The position numbers and the translations under genes are program-made. From Candidatus Azobacteroides sp. (lineage in GTDB: Bacteria > Bacteroidota > Bacteroidia > Bacteroidales > Azobacteroidaceae): DNA of 45,574 nt. Below the pieces are notes generated by a model. It was not told the origin of the DNA, did no database searches, and saw only the letters and a list, made by a program, of their open reading frames with translations. Below, piece by piece: positions 26,178-35,338 of this stretch. Where the stretch lies: contig WRFY01000114.1 in NCBI GenBank assembly GCA_009783445.1, positions 1 to 45,574 of the forward strand, written 5' to 3'. The first letter of the stretch is position 1. The number at the start of each line of letters is the position of its first letter.

Positions 26178-28145
26178 ATGAGCCGTTATTGGGGAGGAAT
26201 TTTAGTATTGCTTCTTGTTTTTTTGCCGTTTTCCTGCAAAACGGCAAAATTGAAACATGCCGTTGAAAGGGAAGAAAGAGGAGAATATTTCGAAGCCGCT
26301 CAGATCTATCGGAAAGTATATGGAAAAACTTCTTCCAAAAAAACGTATTTGCGGGGAAGTATTGCCTTTCACATGGGGGGATGTTATCGAAAAATCAATA
26401 ATTCTTCGCGAGCATTAAGCAGTTATACGAATGCAATTCGATACAAATATATTGATAGTACCGCTATTTTGTATCAAGCGCAAATGATGCAGAAGTTGGG
26501 GAGATATGCCGAAGCCGGCAAACAATACCGAGCATTTCTGACAATCGTTCCAGATTATCCCTTGGCATTGAGCGGAGTGGCGGCCTGCGATTCTGCTCCG
26601 GAATGGAAAAAACGATCCAGCCGTTATGTTATAAAGAAAATGGACCGAATGAATTCGCGCGAAGGAGAATTTTCTCCAATGCTTTACGGGGACGGATACG
26701 ACCAGTTGTATTTTTCCTCCTCCCGCAAGGAGGCCGCAGGCGACGGAAAAAGCGCTATTACAGGAGTCAAAAACAATGATTTTTTTGTGGTTAAACAAGA
26801 CGAAAAAAAACAATGGCAAAAACCGGAACGAATCGAAAGCGGAGTCAATACTGAATTCGACGAAGGAACTTCTTCTTTTTCTTCGGACGGTTCGTTGATG
26901 TATTATACTTACTGTTCGGAAGATCCGGAAATTTCGCGTACAGCGGAAATTCGCGCATCTTCCCGTTCAGGCGCAGAATGGGGGGCAGGAAATCGGCAGG
27001 AAATATTTAAGGATACTACGGTGATGGCGGCTCATCCAGCAGTGGGGGCGGACGGGTATTTGTATTTTGTTTCAGATAAGCTGGGCGGTTATGGAGGAAA
27101 AGATATATGGAGAGTTTCAATCGACAAAATAGGCGTTAGCTCTCCCGAAAATTTGGGACCGGATATCAATACCCCCGGCGACGAAATGTTTCCTTACATG
27201 CGGATCGACAGCGTTCTTTATTTTTCGTCCGACGGACATCCCGGAATGGGAGGTTTGGATATCTTCAAAGCTGTTTATAAGCGAGGAAAATGGAGGATAG
27301 AGAACCTGAAATCGCCGATCAACAGCATGGGCGATGATTTTGGCATTACCTTCATGGGAACAAAAGAATCCGGTTTTTTCAGCAGCAACCGGAATGACAA
27401 TCGCGGCGCCGATCATCTCTATTCGTTCGATTTACCGGGCATTCATGTTTGGGTCGAAGGCTGGGTGCTTGATCGCGAAGAAGAAGAAATAAAAGGCGCA
27501 AGCGTACGAATTGTAGGAAAAGACGGATCGAATCAACGAATTTTTGCTCGTGCCGACGGTACTTATTCAATGGAAGTTGTTCCGGGAATGGAATATGTAA
27601 TGATGGGAAGCGCCCCTGGATTTCTCAATCAAAAACAAATCCTGCAGATAGATGACGAAGAGAAAAACGAGACCTATTATATTGATTTCTATCTCCCTTC
27701 GGTTTCCAAGCCGGTGGTGATCGAAAATATTTTTTACGATTTTAATAAAGCCACTTTACGGCCGGAATCCCAAAAAGCGTTGAACGAACTGGTAGCCATG
27801 CTGAACGACAATCCGAATGTAACCATCGAATTGTCCGCTCATACCGACCGGATCGGATCCGATGCCTACAACGAAACACTTTCGCAACGAAGAGCCCAAT
27901 CGGTGGTCGATTATTTAATACGGAAAGGAATTGATTCCGATCGTTTGGAAGCCAAAGGATATGGAAAATCGACTCCGAAGACAGTGACCAAAAGCGTGGC
28001 CGAAAAATACGATTTTCTTCCGGAAGGACAATTATTGGACGCTTCGTTTATCGAGACATTAACTCCTGTTCAGCAAGCAATTGCTGATCAAATCAACCGT
28101 AGAACGGAATTTAGAGTGCTGAGTCTGGATTATCGGCTGATGTAA
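26178..28145 (+). CDS. porE: PorE-type T9SS component, OmpA-family lipoprotein
   Basis: PorE is a periplasm-facing outer-membrane lipoprotein that anchors the type IX secretion machinery to peptidoglycan. The 655-residue product has the full PorE order: lipobox PFSC (Cys20), TPR repeats (about 25-140), a WD40/PD40-like propeller (about 165-420) with repeats such as YFSSSRKEA and YFVSDKLGGYGGKDIW. A carboxypeptidase-regulatory-like domain (about 427-510) follows, and then OmpA (about 520-650) with LSAHTDRIGSDAYN and LSQRRAQSV. It is divergent from a T9SS cargo protease, and its 3' end overlaps xerD by 35 bases in convergent orientation. No other por or gld gene is in the window. Confidence 0.9.
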   Translation: MSRYWGGILVLLLVFLPFSCKTAKLKHAVEREERGEYFEAAQIYRKVYGKTSSKKTYLRGSIAFHMGGCYRKINNSSRALSSYTNAIRYKYIDSTAILYQAQMMQKLGRYAEAGKQYRAFLTIVPDYPLALSGVAACDSAPEWKKRSSRYVIKKMDRMNSREGEFSPMLYGDGYDQLYFSSSRKEAAGDGKSAITGVKNNDFFVVKQDEKKQWQKPERIESGVNTEFDEGTSSFSSDGSLMYYTYCSEDPEISRTAEIRASSRSGAEWGAGNRQEIFKDTTVMAAHPAVGADGYLYFVSDKLGGYGGKDIWRVSIDKIGVSSPENLGPDINTPGDEMFPYMRIDSVLYFSSDGHPGMGGLDIFKAVYKRGKWRIENLKSPINSMGDDFGITFMGTKESGFFSSNRNDNRGADHLYSFDLPGIHVWVEGWVLDREEEEIKGASVRIVGKDGSNQRIFARADGTYSMEVVPGMEYVMMGSAPGFLNQKQILQIDDEEKNETYYIDFYLPSVSKPVVIENIFYDFNKATLRPESQKALNELVAMLNDNPNVTIELSAHTDRIGSDAYNETLSQRRAQSVVDYLIRKGIDSDRLEAKGYGKSTPKTVTKSVAEKYDFLPEGQLLDASFIETLTPVQQAIADQINRRTEFRVLSLDYRLM

Positions 28146-29067
28146 TTTTTGCAGATGTTTCCCTTTGTTTGTTTCTGGGATGATGTTCCAATATTTCGCT
28201 TCGCAAAAAATCGCGGTCTAAATGGGTATATATTTCTGTCGTGGTTATTTTTTCATGACCCAGCATGGCTTGAATCGCTCGTAAGTTGGCTCCTCCTTCC
28301 AACAAATGGGTGGCAAAAGAGTGGCGGAAAGTATGGGGGCTGACTTTTTTCCGGACTCCTGCTTCTTCAGTATATTTTTTGACCAAATGAAAAATCATGA
28401 TGCGGGAAAGCGCCGTTCCTCTCCTGCTTAAAAATAAAATGTCTTCAAATCCTTTTTTGATGGGAATTCGATGCCGGTCGATTAGATAGAGTTGAATTTC
28501 GTGTACAGCCGTTTTCGAAATGGGAACCAACCGCTGCTTTCCACCTTTTCCATTCACTTTAATAAATCCTTCGTCGAGATACAAATCGGAAAAATGGAGA
28601 CTTGTGAGTTCGGAAACCCGCAAACCACAACTATACAAAGTTTCCAATATGGCTTTGTTTCTTTGTCCTTCCGCTTGCGACAAATCGATTGCGCCAATAA
28701 TTGCGTTGATCTCATCCAACGTAAGGAAGCAAGGGAGCCGAAGTCCGGTCTTGGGCGATTCGAGCAGTTCGGTCGGATCTTTTTCAATCCAGTTTTCCAA
28801 CAACAAATAACGGTAGAAAGATTTGATGCCCGAAATAATTCGCGCCTGCGAGCGGGGATGGATACCCATTTCATGCAAACGGATGATCATTTCCTGTAAA
28901 TCTTCCAAACTTGCTTCTTGTGGAAGTTTTTGCTCGTCGCGAAGATAATCCAGCAGTTTGTTCAAGTCGGCCATATACGCTTCTACTGAATGGCGCGAAA
29001 GCGATTTTTCCAACAATAAATGGGTTTGATAGGCATAGATCAGCGAAGGAATATCTTCGTTTCTCAT
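28111..29067 (-). CDS. xerD: Tyrosine recombinase XerD
   Basis: XerD resolves chromosome dimers at dif together with XerC. The 318-residue protein has the SAM-like N-terminal core-binding domain (SRHSVEAYMADLNKLLDYL) and the catalytic domain. The catalytic residues are an Arg in CGLRVSEL, HTFRHSFATHLLEGGANLRAIQAMLGH and the nucleophile Tyr280 in IYTHLDR. Chromosomal context (divergent from aroQ), full length and lack of mobile-element features favour the housekeeping XerD rather than an integrase. The C-terminal tail past NKQRE is slightly longer than usual and overlaps porE. Confidence 0.93.
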   Translation of the reverse strand: MRNEDIPSLIYAYQTHLLLEKSLSRHSVEAYMADLNKLLDYLRDEQKLPQEASLEDLQEMIIRLHEMGIHPRSQARIISGIKSFYRYLLLENWIEKDPTELLESPKTGLRLPCFLTLDEINAIIGAIDLSQAEGQRNKAILETLYSCGLRVSELTSLHFSDLYLDEGFIKVNGKGGKQRLVPISKTAVHEIQLYLIDRHRIPIKKGFEDILFLSRRGTALSRIMIFHLVKKYTEEAGVRKKVSPHTFRHSFATHLLEGGANLRAIQAMLGHEKITTTEIYTHLDRDFLRSEILEHHPRNKQRETSAKITSADNPDSAL

Positions 29068-29097
29068 CTTTCTGGATTCAAAATTAAATAAAATGAT

Positions 29098-29105
29098 TAA
29101 TTTTG
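29098..29105 (+). promoter_or_regulatory. Candidate -7 element upstream of aroQ
   Basis: TAATTTTG is an exact TAnnTTTG match, 29 bases before the aroQ ATG chosen at 29135. It lies inside the longer track ORF, which argues against the upstream start at 29093. No good TTTG is seen at the -33 position. Confidence 0.5.
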
Positions 29106-29134
29106 CAGCAAAGATACTAAATTGGACGGGAACA

Positions 29135-29575
29135 ATGAAAATTCAGATTATCAATGGACCTAATCTCAATCTTCTGGGGATTCGCGAACCGGAAATTTAC
29201 GGTTTTTCTTCTTTTGAAGAGTACTTAAAGGAATTGAGAGACCGTTACAAGGAATTTGCGATTACCTATTATCAATCGAACATAGAAGGGGAAATCATCA
29301 ATAAAATTCATGAAACCGGATTTTCTTTTGATGGAATTTTGTTGAATGCAGGCGCTTACACGCATACTTCGATAGCAATTCACGATGCGGTCAAATCCGT
29401 GAAAACACCTGTGATAGAAATACATATTTCTCATATACAGGCGAGGGAGGAATTCCGGCGGCAATCTCTGATTGCAGCGGCTTGTGTGGGAGTGATTTCA
29501 GGTTTTGGCTTGGATTCTTACCGCTTGGGGGTGGAAGCATTGATTGGCCGAAAGATTTCTGTACCAACGCATTGA
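29135..29575 (+). CDS. aroQ: Type II 3-dehydroquinate dehydratase
   Basis: AroQ dehydrates 3-dehydroquinate to 3-dehydroshikimate in the shikimate pathway. The start at 29135 gives MKIQIINGPNLNLLGIREPE, the classic N-terminus; the track start adds 14 unrelated residues. The 146-residue length is standard. Conserved blocks visible are the flexible lid region around REPEIYG, YYQSNIEGEIINKIHE, the NAGAYTHTSIAI strand and EIHISHIQAREEFR. The stop TGA is followed immediately by the ATG of the methyltransferase gene. Confidence 0.96.
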   Translation: MKIQIINGPNLNLLGIREPEIYGFSSFEEYLKELRDRYKEFAITYYQSNIEGEIINKIHETGFSFDGILLNAGAYTHTSIAIHDAVKSVKTPVIEIHISHIQAREEFRRQSLIAAACVGVISGFGLDSYRLGVEALIGRKISVPTH

Positions 29576-30196
29576 ATGGAAGAGTATATATTAAACCATA
29601 TAGATGAAGAGGGAGAATTGCTTTCGAAATTGAATCGCGAAGCGCATGTAAAATTGCTTCGTCCGCGTATGATTGCGGGACATTTGCAAGGACGAGTATT
29701 GAAAATGCTGGTGCGCTTGCTTCGCCCTCAACGGATTTTAGAAATAGGAACTTATACGGGATATGCTACATTGTGTATGGCTGAAGCTTTACCGGAAAGC
29801 GGCGAAATTCATACAATTGAGATTGACGACGAAATGGAAGATTTTATTCAGAATCAATTCAATCAATCAGAGTTGAAAAGTAAAATCCGGTTGCATATCG
29901 GCGATGCATTGGAAATTATCCCCCGCTTGGAAGGTTATTTCGATCTGGCGCTCATTGATGGGGATAAGCGCGAGTATTGTGAATATTACGATTTGACCTT
30001 TGATAAAATCAATCCGGGAGGAGTGATTTTGGCCGATAATACTTTGTGGAGTGGGAAAGTGGCGAACGAACCTCATTCCAGCGATAAGCAAACTCAGGGC
30101 ATTTTGAAATTTAATGAGAAAATAAAGCGCGACAAGCGCATTGAGAAGGTCATTCTTCCGTTGCGGGATGGACTGACAATTATTTACAAATTATAA
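29576..30196 (+). CDS. SAM-dependent O-methyltransferase
   Basis: The 206-residue protein is a class I methyltransferase of the catechol/caffeoyl-CoA O-methyltransferase type. Motif I is LEIGTYTGYATLCMAEAL, followed by the acidic ribose-binding IHTIEIDDE. The metal-binding region is FDLALIDGDKREYCEYYD and then GGVILADNTLWSGKV. The substrate cannot be deduced. It abuts aroQ and is followed nine bases later by rbfA, so it is probably part of an aroQ-OMT-rbfA-permease transcript. In some Bacteroidales I recall pyk between aroQ and this gene; it is absent here. Confidence 0.88.
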   Translation: MEEYILNHIDEEGELLSKLNREAHVKLLRPRMIAGHLQGRVLKMLVRLLRPQRILEIGTYTGYATLCMAEALPESGEIHTIEIDDEMEDFIQNQFNQSELKSKIRLHIGDALEIIPRLEGYFDLALIDGDKREYCEYYDLTFDKINPGGVILADNTLWSGKVANEPHSSDKQTQGILKFNEKIKRDKRIEKVILPLRDGLTIIYKL

Positions 30197-30205
30197 ATTA
30201 CGGAT

Positions 30206-30541
30206 ATGAATGACATGCGATTGCAAAGAATAGCACGGTTGATACAAAAAGATTTAAGCGAGATATTTTTGTTGCAGACCAAACAGATGCCGGGTGTAAT
30301 GGTGTCGGTAACAAATGTGCGGATGAGTCCCGATTTGGGTCTCTCCAAAGCATATTTAAGTATATTTCCTTCGGAAAAAGAGAAGGAGATCATGGAGCAT
30401 ATCCTTTCGAACAAAAAATCGATTCGTTACGAACTGGGATTGCGTATTGGCAAACAGGTACGCAGAGTACCGGAATTGGCTTTCTTCCTGGACGATTCCA
30501 TAGATTATTTGGAAAATATAGATAATCTGCTCAAGCATTGA
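30206..30541 (+). CDS. rbfA: Ribosome-binding factor A
   Basis: RbfA assists late maturation of the 16S rRNA 5' end and 30S subunit cold adaptation. The 111-residue protein has the KH-like fold pattern: an N-terminal helix MRLQRIARLIQKDLSEIFL, then VMVSVTNVRMSPDLGLSKAYLSIF and RYELGLRIGKQVRRVPELAFFLDDSI. Its TGA overlaps the start of the following permease gene. Confidence 0.93.
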   Translation: MNDMRLQRIARLIQKDLSEIFLLQTKQMPGVMVSVTNVRMSPDLGLSKAYLSIFPSEKEKEIMEHILSNKKSIRYELGLRIGKQVRRVPELAFFLDDSIDYLENIDNLLKH

Positions 30542-31773
30542 ATCTTTCTCTTTACATAGCGAAACGGTATCTGTTTTCGAAAAAGTCGCACAATGCCATC
30601 AATATCATTTCGATGGTGGCTGTTTGCGGCGTAGCCATTGCCACGATGGCAACGGTGTGTACTTTGTCGGTATTCAATGGATTTGAAGTATTGATTTCGA
30701 ATATGTTCAGTTCGTTTGATCCCGAATTGAAAATAACGCCGGCAAAAGGAAAAGTATTTGATCCATCTACAACGCTTTTTGCGCCGGTATATTCCCTTCC
30801 GGAAATAGACGTCATTTCCAAAAGCTTGGAAGACAACGTTTTATTGAAATATGGAGAACGACAGACGCCTGCGATTATGAAAGGCGTTTCCGATAATTTC
30901 GGCAAATTAGCGCCGATGAATGAGATTCTTTTTGATGGCGAATTCAGAATTAACGAAGACAGTGCGAGCGAAGAAGATTTTGTTTATGCTAACTTGGGGA
31001 TTGGAATTGCTAGCCGCCTGGGCATGAATTCCAATTTTGCTTCTGCCTTGGAAATATACGTTCCCAAAAGAAATGCGCAGGTAAATTTGTCCAATCCTAT
31101 TTCTTCTTTTAACTTAGGCGACGCTTACATCAGTTCTGTTTTTGTGGTGAACCAACCCGTATACGACGATAATTACCTACTTGTTTCCCTCAATTTTGCC
31201 CGCAGGTTGCTTGATTATCAAAACGAAGTGAGCGCTTTGGAAATCAAGGTGAAAGAAGGTGCGGACATTCGGACGGTGCAGAAAAAAATACGGCAAATAG
31301 TCGGCGACGATTTCTTGGTGAAAGACCGTTACCAACAGCAGGAAGCGGCATTTAAAATGGTCAGCGTCGAAAAATGGGTTACTTTCCTGATGCTGTGCTT
31401 CATTTTGTTGATTGCCGTATTCAACATCATCGGTTCGCTATCTATGTTAATGGTTGATAAGCAAAAAGATATTTTTACCCTTCGCAATTTGGGCGCTGGC
31501 AACCGACTGATATCGCGAATTTTTCTTTTCGAAGGATGGCTGATTTTGTCCTTGGGCGCCATTGTTGGGATTGTATTGGGCGTTTTGATTTGTCTGGGGC
31601 AACATTATTTCGGTTGGCTGCAATTGGGAACGCAGGGTGCGTTTGCTGTCAACGCTTATCCTGTCCGAATAGAAATAGGCGATATAGCCATGCTTTTGCT
31701 TGTTGTGTTGACCATCGGTTTCTCGTCCGTGACGTATCCTGTGAGGTATTTATCGCAGAAATGGTTAAAATAA
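30538..31773 (+). CDS. LolC/LolE-like ABC transporter permease (FtsX-like domain)
   Basis: The 411-residue membrane protein resembles the LolC/E subunits that release lipoproteins from the inner membrane. It starts LSLYIAKRYLFSKKSHNAINIISMVAV, the family N-terminus, and has one N-terminal and three C-terminal membrane segments flanking a periplasmic MacB-like domain. The C-terminal FtsX domain includes FNIIGSLSMLMVDKQKDI and LRNLGAGNRLISRIFLFEGW. The start codon is TTG, overlapping the rbfA stop as TTGA. The first internal ATG (residue 26) would remove the conserved N-terminus, so TTG is preferred. Confidence 0.9.
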   Translation: MNLSLYIAKRYLFSKKSHNAINIISMVAVCGVAIATMATVCTLSVFNGFEVLISNMFSSFDPELKITPAKGKVFDPSTTLFAPVYSLPEIDVISKSLEDNVLLKYGERQTPAIMKGVSDNFGKLAPMNEILFDGEFRINEDSASEEDFVYANLGIGIASRLGMNSNFASALEIYVPKRNAQVNLSNPISSFNLGDAYISSVFVVNQPVYDDNYLLVSLNFARRLLDYQNEVSALEIKVKEGADIRTVQKKIRQIVGDDFLVKDRYQQQEAAFKMVSVEKWVTFLMLCFILLIAVFNIIGSLSMLMVDKQKDIFTLRNLGAGNRLISRIFLFEGWLILSLGAIVGIVLGVLICLGQHYFGWLQLGTQGAFAVNAYPVRIEIGDIAMLLLVVLTIGFSSVTYPVRYLSQKWLK

Positions 31774-31838
31774 CTTGAAACTTAAAAAATAAGGATCGTT
31801 TGCCGTCTGCCTGATTCGATTTTTTTTAAAAAAGATCG

Positions 31839-31870
31839 TTTGCTAATTCAAGGAAATACAAGTATCTTTG
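31839..31870 (+). promoter_or_regulatory. Promoter of tig-clpP-clpX
   Basis: TTTG (31839-31842) and TATCTTTG (31863-31870) are 20 bases apart, matching the Bacteroidetes consensus exactly. The tig ATG follows about 30 bases downstream. Confidence 0.8.
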
Positions 31871-31900
31871 CATCCTTAATCATAAAAATATATTTCAATA

Positions 31901-33316
31901 ATGAACATTACAATCCATAACATTGATTCAGTAAATGCCAAAGTGACAGTTGCAGTAACGAAAGAAGATTATCAGACTCAAGTAACGAAAATATTAAAAG
32001 ATATACGCAAAACAGCCGTTATCGACGGCTTTCGGAAAGGGAATGTCCCGGCATCCCGTATTCAGGCAATCTATGGAAAGTCTGTTTTGATTGACGAAGT
32101 CAACAAGTTGGTTTCTGAGAAGTTACGCAAGTATCTTGTCGATAATCAAATAAGAATTATAGGGGAGCCGCTTTTGGACAAAGAAGAGCAAAAAGACTTG
32201 AATTTCAACTCTCAAGAGGATTTTGAATTCGTTTTTGATCTGGGATTGCAACCGAAAATGGATATTCGTTTGACTAAGAACGATTTAGTTCCTTATTACA
32301 GGATCAACGTAAGCGATGAAATGGTTGATGCGAGAATACAGAATATAGCTTTGGGTTACGGAGAGTATAAGAAAGTGGAAGAAATAGGAAAAGAGGATGC
32401 GGCCAAAGGCATTCTTACCGAACTCAATGAAGATGATACGGTAAAAGAAGGCGGAATTCATAAGGAAAACGTTTATATATTTCCCAAATTGTCGAAAGAC
32501 GAGGAAGAAACAAATAAATTTTTAGGCGTTCAACTGAATCAATTGATGGTTTTCAATCCATATAAAATGTATGGAGGACATGAAACCGAATTGTCCGCTT
32601 TGTTGGAAATTAGTAAGGATGAAGTAAAGAATCACAGGGGAGATTTTTCTTTTTTGGTTACTGAAATTTCACGCTTTGAGAAAGCCGAGCTAAATCAGGA
32701 ATTGTTTGATCGACTGTATGGACCCGGTAAGATTACTTCGGAAGAAGAGTTGAGAGATCAACTCAGGTTGGTAATAGCTTCGTCATTTTTGTATAGGAGC
32801 GATCTTCAATTTTATTACAATGTGAAACAATTGTTGCTAAAAAGAGCAAGCGATATTCTATTGCCGGATGAATTCATCAAACGCTGGTTGTTGGAAACGG
32901 GCCGGAAAGACAACAAAGATGAAGGGATCGACCAATATTATCAGGAAATACGGGAAGATTTGAAATATTCTTTGATCGTAGATCAATGTTTGGAAGAATA
33001 CGATATCGTCATAAACGACAGCGACATCCGGCAAGCGGCAATGGATTTAGCAAAGGGACATGCCAACAATCATGGATTATCTAATATTTCGGACAGCGCA
33101 TTGCAAAGCTCGGTGGATCACATGATGGAAGATGAAGAAACATTCCAGATGTTAGAAGAGCGGGTAAAAGTCTACAAGTTGATTAATCTTTGGAAAAGAT
33201 TAGTTACTTTTGATATAAAAGAAATAAGCGAGGACGAATTCAATCAAATGCGGGATGCGATTATTTCCAATTCGCAGGAAGAGCCGGCAATAAATCCAAT
33301 AAACGAAACGATATGA
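31901..33316 (+). CDS. tig: Trigger factor
   Basis: Trigger factor is the ribosome-associated chaperone that shields nascent chains. The 471-residue protein has the N-terminal ribosome-binding domain with the signature [14 protein letters not shown] divergent PPIase-position insert follows (around residues 150-260). The C-terminal helical arms run through [20 protein letters not shown] to the end. The sequence is divergent from E. coli, as is usual in Bacteroidales. Its TGA overlaps the clpP ATG (ATGA), consistent with a coupled tig-clpP-clpX operon. Confidence 0.92.
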   Translation: MNITIHNIDSVNAKVTVAVTKEDYQTQVTKILKDIRKTAVIDGFRKGNVPASRIQAIYGKSVLIDEVNKLVSEKLRKYLVDNQIRIIGEPLLDKEEQKDLNFNSQEDFEFVFDLGLQPKMDIRLTKNDLVPYYRINVSDEMVDARIQNIALGYGEYKKVEEIGKEDAAKGILTELNEDDTVKEGGIHKENVYIFPKLSKDEEETNKFLGVQLNQLMVFNPYKMYGGHETELSALLEISKDEVKNHRGDFSFLVTEISRFEKAELNQELFDRLYGPGKITSEEELRDQLRLVIASSFLYRSDLQFYYNVKQLLLKRASDILLPDEFIKRWLLETGRKDNKDEGIDQYYQEIREDLKYSLIVDQCLEEYDIVINDSDIRQAAMDLAKGHANNHGLSNISDSALQSSVDHMMEDEETFQMLEERVKVYKLINLWKRLVTFDIKEISEDEFNQMRDAIISNSQEEPAINPINETI

Positions 33317-33975
33317 ACGATTTTAAAAATTATGCAGTGAAGCATTTAAGAATGAATGCAAATGCTCTCGACCAATATTCGACGATTACGAGCAGTTATA
33401 TTTCGCCGACAATCATCGAAGAAAGACAATTGAATGTAGCTCAGATGGATGTATTCTCTCGTCTGATGATGGATCGAATTATTTTTCTGGGCGTTCAAGT
33501 AGACGATTATGCGGCGAATGTGATTCAAGCACAATTGTTGTATCTCGATTCATCGGAACCGGGGAAGGATATTTCAATCTATATCAACTCTCCAGGAGGA
33601 TCTGTATATGCAGGTTATGGCATTTACGATACGATGCAGTTTATTGCCAGCGATGTGGCGACGATCTGTACCGGTATGGCCGCTTCAATGGCCGCCGTTT
33701 TGCTGGTTGCTGGAACCAAAGGCAAACGTTCGGCATTGCAACACTCTCGAATAATGATTCACCAACCCTTGGGCGGAGCGCAAGGTCAAGCTTCAGACAT
33801 TGAAATTACAGCTCGCGAAATATTGAAAATCAAAAAAGAAATTTATTCCATTATTTCCGATCATTCTGGCCAGCCTTACGAACAAGTTGTGAAAGACGGC
33901 GATCGCGATTTTTGGATGACATCCGAAGAAGCGTTAAGTTATGGGATGATCGATAGAATTTTAACTAAGAAATGA
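33313..33975 (+). CDS. clpP: ATP-dependent Clp protease proteolytic subunit
   Basis: ClpP forms the double heptameric proteolytic chamber that degrades substrates fed by ClpX. The 220-residue protein has Ser125 in [10 protein letters not shown], His150 in [10 protein letters not shown] and Asp199 in GDRDFWMT; the spacings are identical to those of E. coli ClpP. The N-terminal extension of about 28 residues relative to E. coli probably contains a propeptide. Its TGA overlaps the clpX ATG. Confidence 0.97.
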   Translation: MNDFKNYAVKHLRMNANALDQYSTITSSYISPTIIEERQLNVAQMDVFSRLMMDRIIFLGVQVDDYAANVIQAQLLYLDSSEPGKDISIYINSPGGSVYAGYGIYDTMQFIASDVATICTGMAASMAAVLLVAGTKGKRSALQHSRIMIHQPLGGAQGQASDIEITAREILKIKKEIYSIISDHSGQPYEQVVKDGDRDFWMTSEEALSYGMIDRILTKK

Positions 33976-35204
33976 AATCCATTAAACAACATTGTAGTTT
34001 TTGCGGACGTCCGGAACAACAGGTAGGAATGCTTCTTTCGGGGATGGAGGCCTTGATCTGTGACGATTGTGTAGAGCGGGCTTACGAAATGGTAAGCGAA
34101 AGCTCTTCAAACAGCAGAAGAAGAACCAATAACGCTGACTTTTCTATTCCCCAAAAAGAACTTCCCCGTCCCAAAGATGTCAAAGCATTTTTAGATTTGT
34201 ATGTGATCGGACAAGATGCAGCCAAGCGTTATCTGTCCGTTTCGGTGTATAATCATTATAAACGCTTGATGCAACAAAAAACCAATGATGAAGTAGAAAT
34301 CGAAAAATCCAATATTATCATGGTGGGTTCTACCGGAACGGGGAAAACCTTGTTGGCCAAAACAATTGCCCGCCTTCTGAAAGTTCCCTTTACCATCGTC
34401 GACGCTACCGTGTTGACCGAAGCAGGATATGTGGGCGAAGACATCGAAAGCCTTTTGACCCGTCTGCTTCAAGTAGCCGATTATAAGGTGGAAGAAGCTG
34501 AAAAAGGGATTGTTTTCATCGACGAAATTGATAAAATTGCCCGCAAGGGCGACAATCCTTCCATCACCCGCGACGTCAGCGGGGAAGGCGTTCAGCAAGG
34601 ATTGTTGAAGTTGCTGGAAGGATCGATCGTGAATGTTCCGCCGCAAGGAGGACGGAAACACCCCGACCAAAAAATGATTCAAGTCAATACCAAAGATATT
34701 CTTTTTATTTGCGGAGGCGCTTTTGACGGAATCGAGAAAAAAATCGCTCAACGGCTGAATACGCAGGTCGTAGGTTATACGGCAAGCAGCAGCAATCAGG
34801 CAATCGACCGGAATAATCTCTTGCAGTACATTGCTCCGCAAGACTTGAAAGCTTTTGGATTGATTCCCGAAATTATAGGCCGTCTTCCCATATTGACTTA
34901 TTTGCAACCTTTGGATCGCGTCGCTTTGCGCAAAATTCTGACCGAACCTAAAAATTCGATCATTAAACAGTATATAAAAATATTTGAAATGGACGGCGTC
35001 CAATTGCAATTTGATGAAGAAGTGTTGGAGTATATTGTAGATAAAGCGATTGAGTTTAAATTAGGCGCTCGGGGATTGCGTTCGATCACAGAAGACATTA
35101 TGATTGATGCCATGTACGAAATACCTTCTTCGCAGATAAACGAACTCCGTATTACACTGGATTACGCAAAGGAACGAATTGAGAAAATTGAATATCGAGC
35201 ATGA
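33972..35204 (+). CDS. clpX: ATP-dependent Clp protease ATP-binding subunit ClpX
   Basis: ClpX unfolds tagged proteins and passes them to ClpP. The 410-residue protein starts with a four-cysteine zinc-binding domain ([10 protein letters not shown] and CDDCVE). The single AAA+ module has Walker A GSTGTGKT, the pore loop around [10 protein letters not shown], Walker [10 protein letters not shown] and the RKH substrate loop GGRKHPDQ. Sensor 2 is in [10 protein letters not shown]. Coupling with clpP by a four-base overlap fits their shared complex. Confidence 0.98.
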   Translation: MKSIKQHCSFCGRPEQQVGMLLSGMEALICDDCVERAYEMVSESSSNSRRRTNNADFSIPQKELPRPKDVKAFLDLYVIGQDAAKRYLSVSVYNHYKRLMQQKTNDEVEIEKSNIIMVGSTGTGKTLLAKTIARLLKVPFTIVDATVLTEAGYVGEDIESLLTRLLQVADYKVEEAEKGIVFIDEIDKIARKGDNPSITRDVSGEGVQQGLLKLLEGSIVNVPPQGGRKHPDQKMIQVNTKDILFICGGAFDGIEKKIAQRLNTQVVGYTASSSNQAIDRNNLLQYIAPQDLKAFGLIPEIIGRLPILTYLQPLDRVALRKILTEPKNSIIKQYIKIFEMDGVQLQFDEEVLEYIVDKAIEFKLGARGLRSITEDIMIDAMYEIPSSQINELRITLDYAKERIEKIEYRA

Positions 35205-35305
35205 GAAAATTCATCGCAAAACATTTAGGCTACTGAAAAGGTAAAGAAAAATATTTTTTTGCAAAAAAAAGTTTTAAAATAATTATATTATTTCAATCTA
35301 ATCAT

Positions 35306-35313
35306 TACCTTTG
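35306..35313 (+). promoter_or_regulatory. Candidate -7 element upstream of recQ
   Basis: TACCTTTG matches the -7 consensus exactly, 25 bases before the recQ ATG. The -33 position lacks an obvious TTTG. It suggests that recQ is transcribed apart from clpX. Confidence 0.5.
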
Positions 35314-35338
35314 TTATGATGATTTTTATAATAGAAAC

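Noticed and set aside
34191-35009. 272-residue minus-strand ORF inside clpX
   Set aside because: It mirrors clpX codons and shows no protein family pattern.
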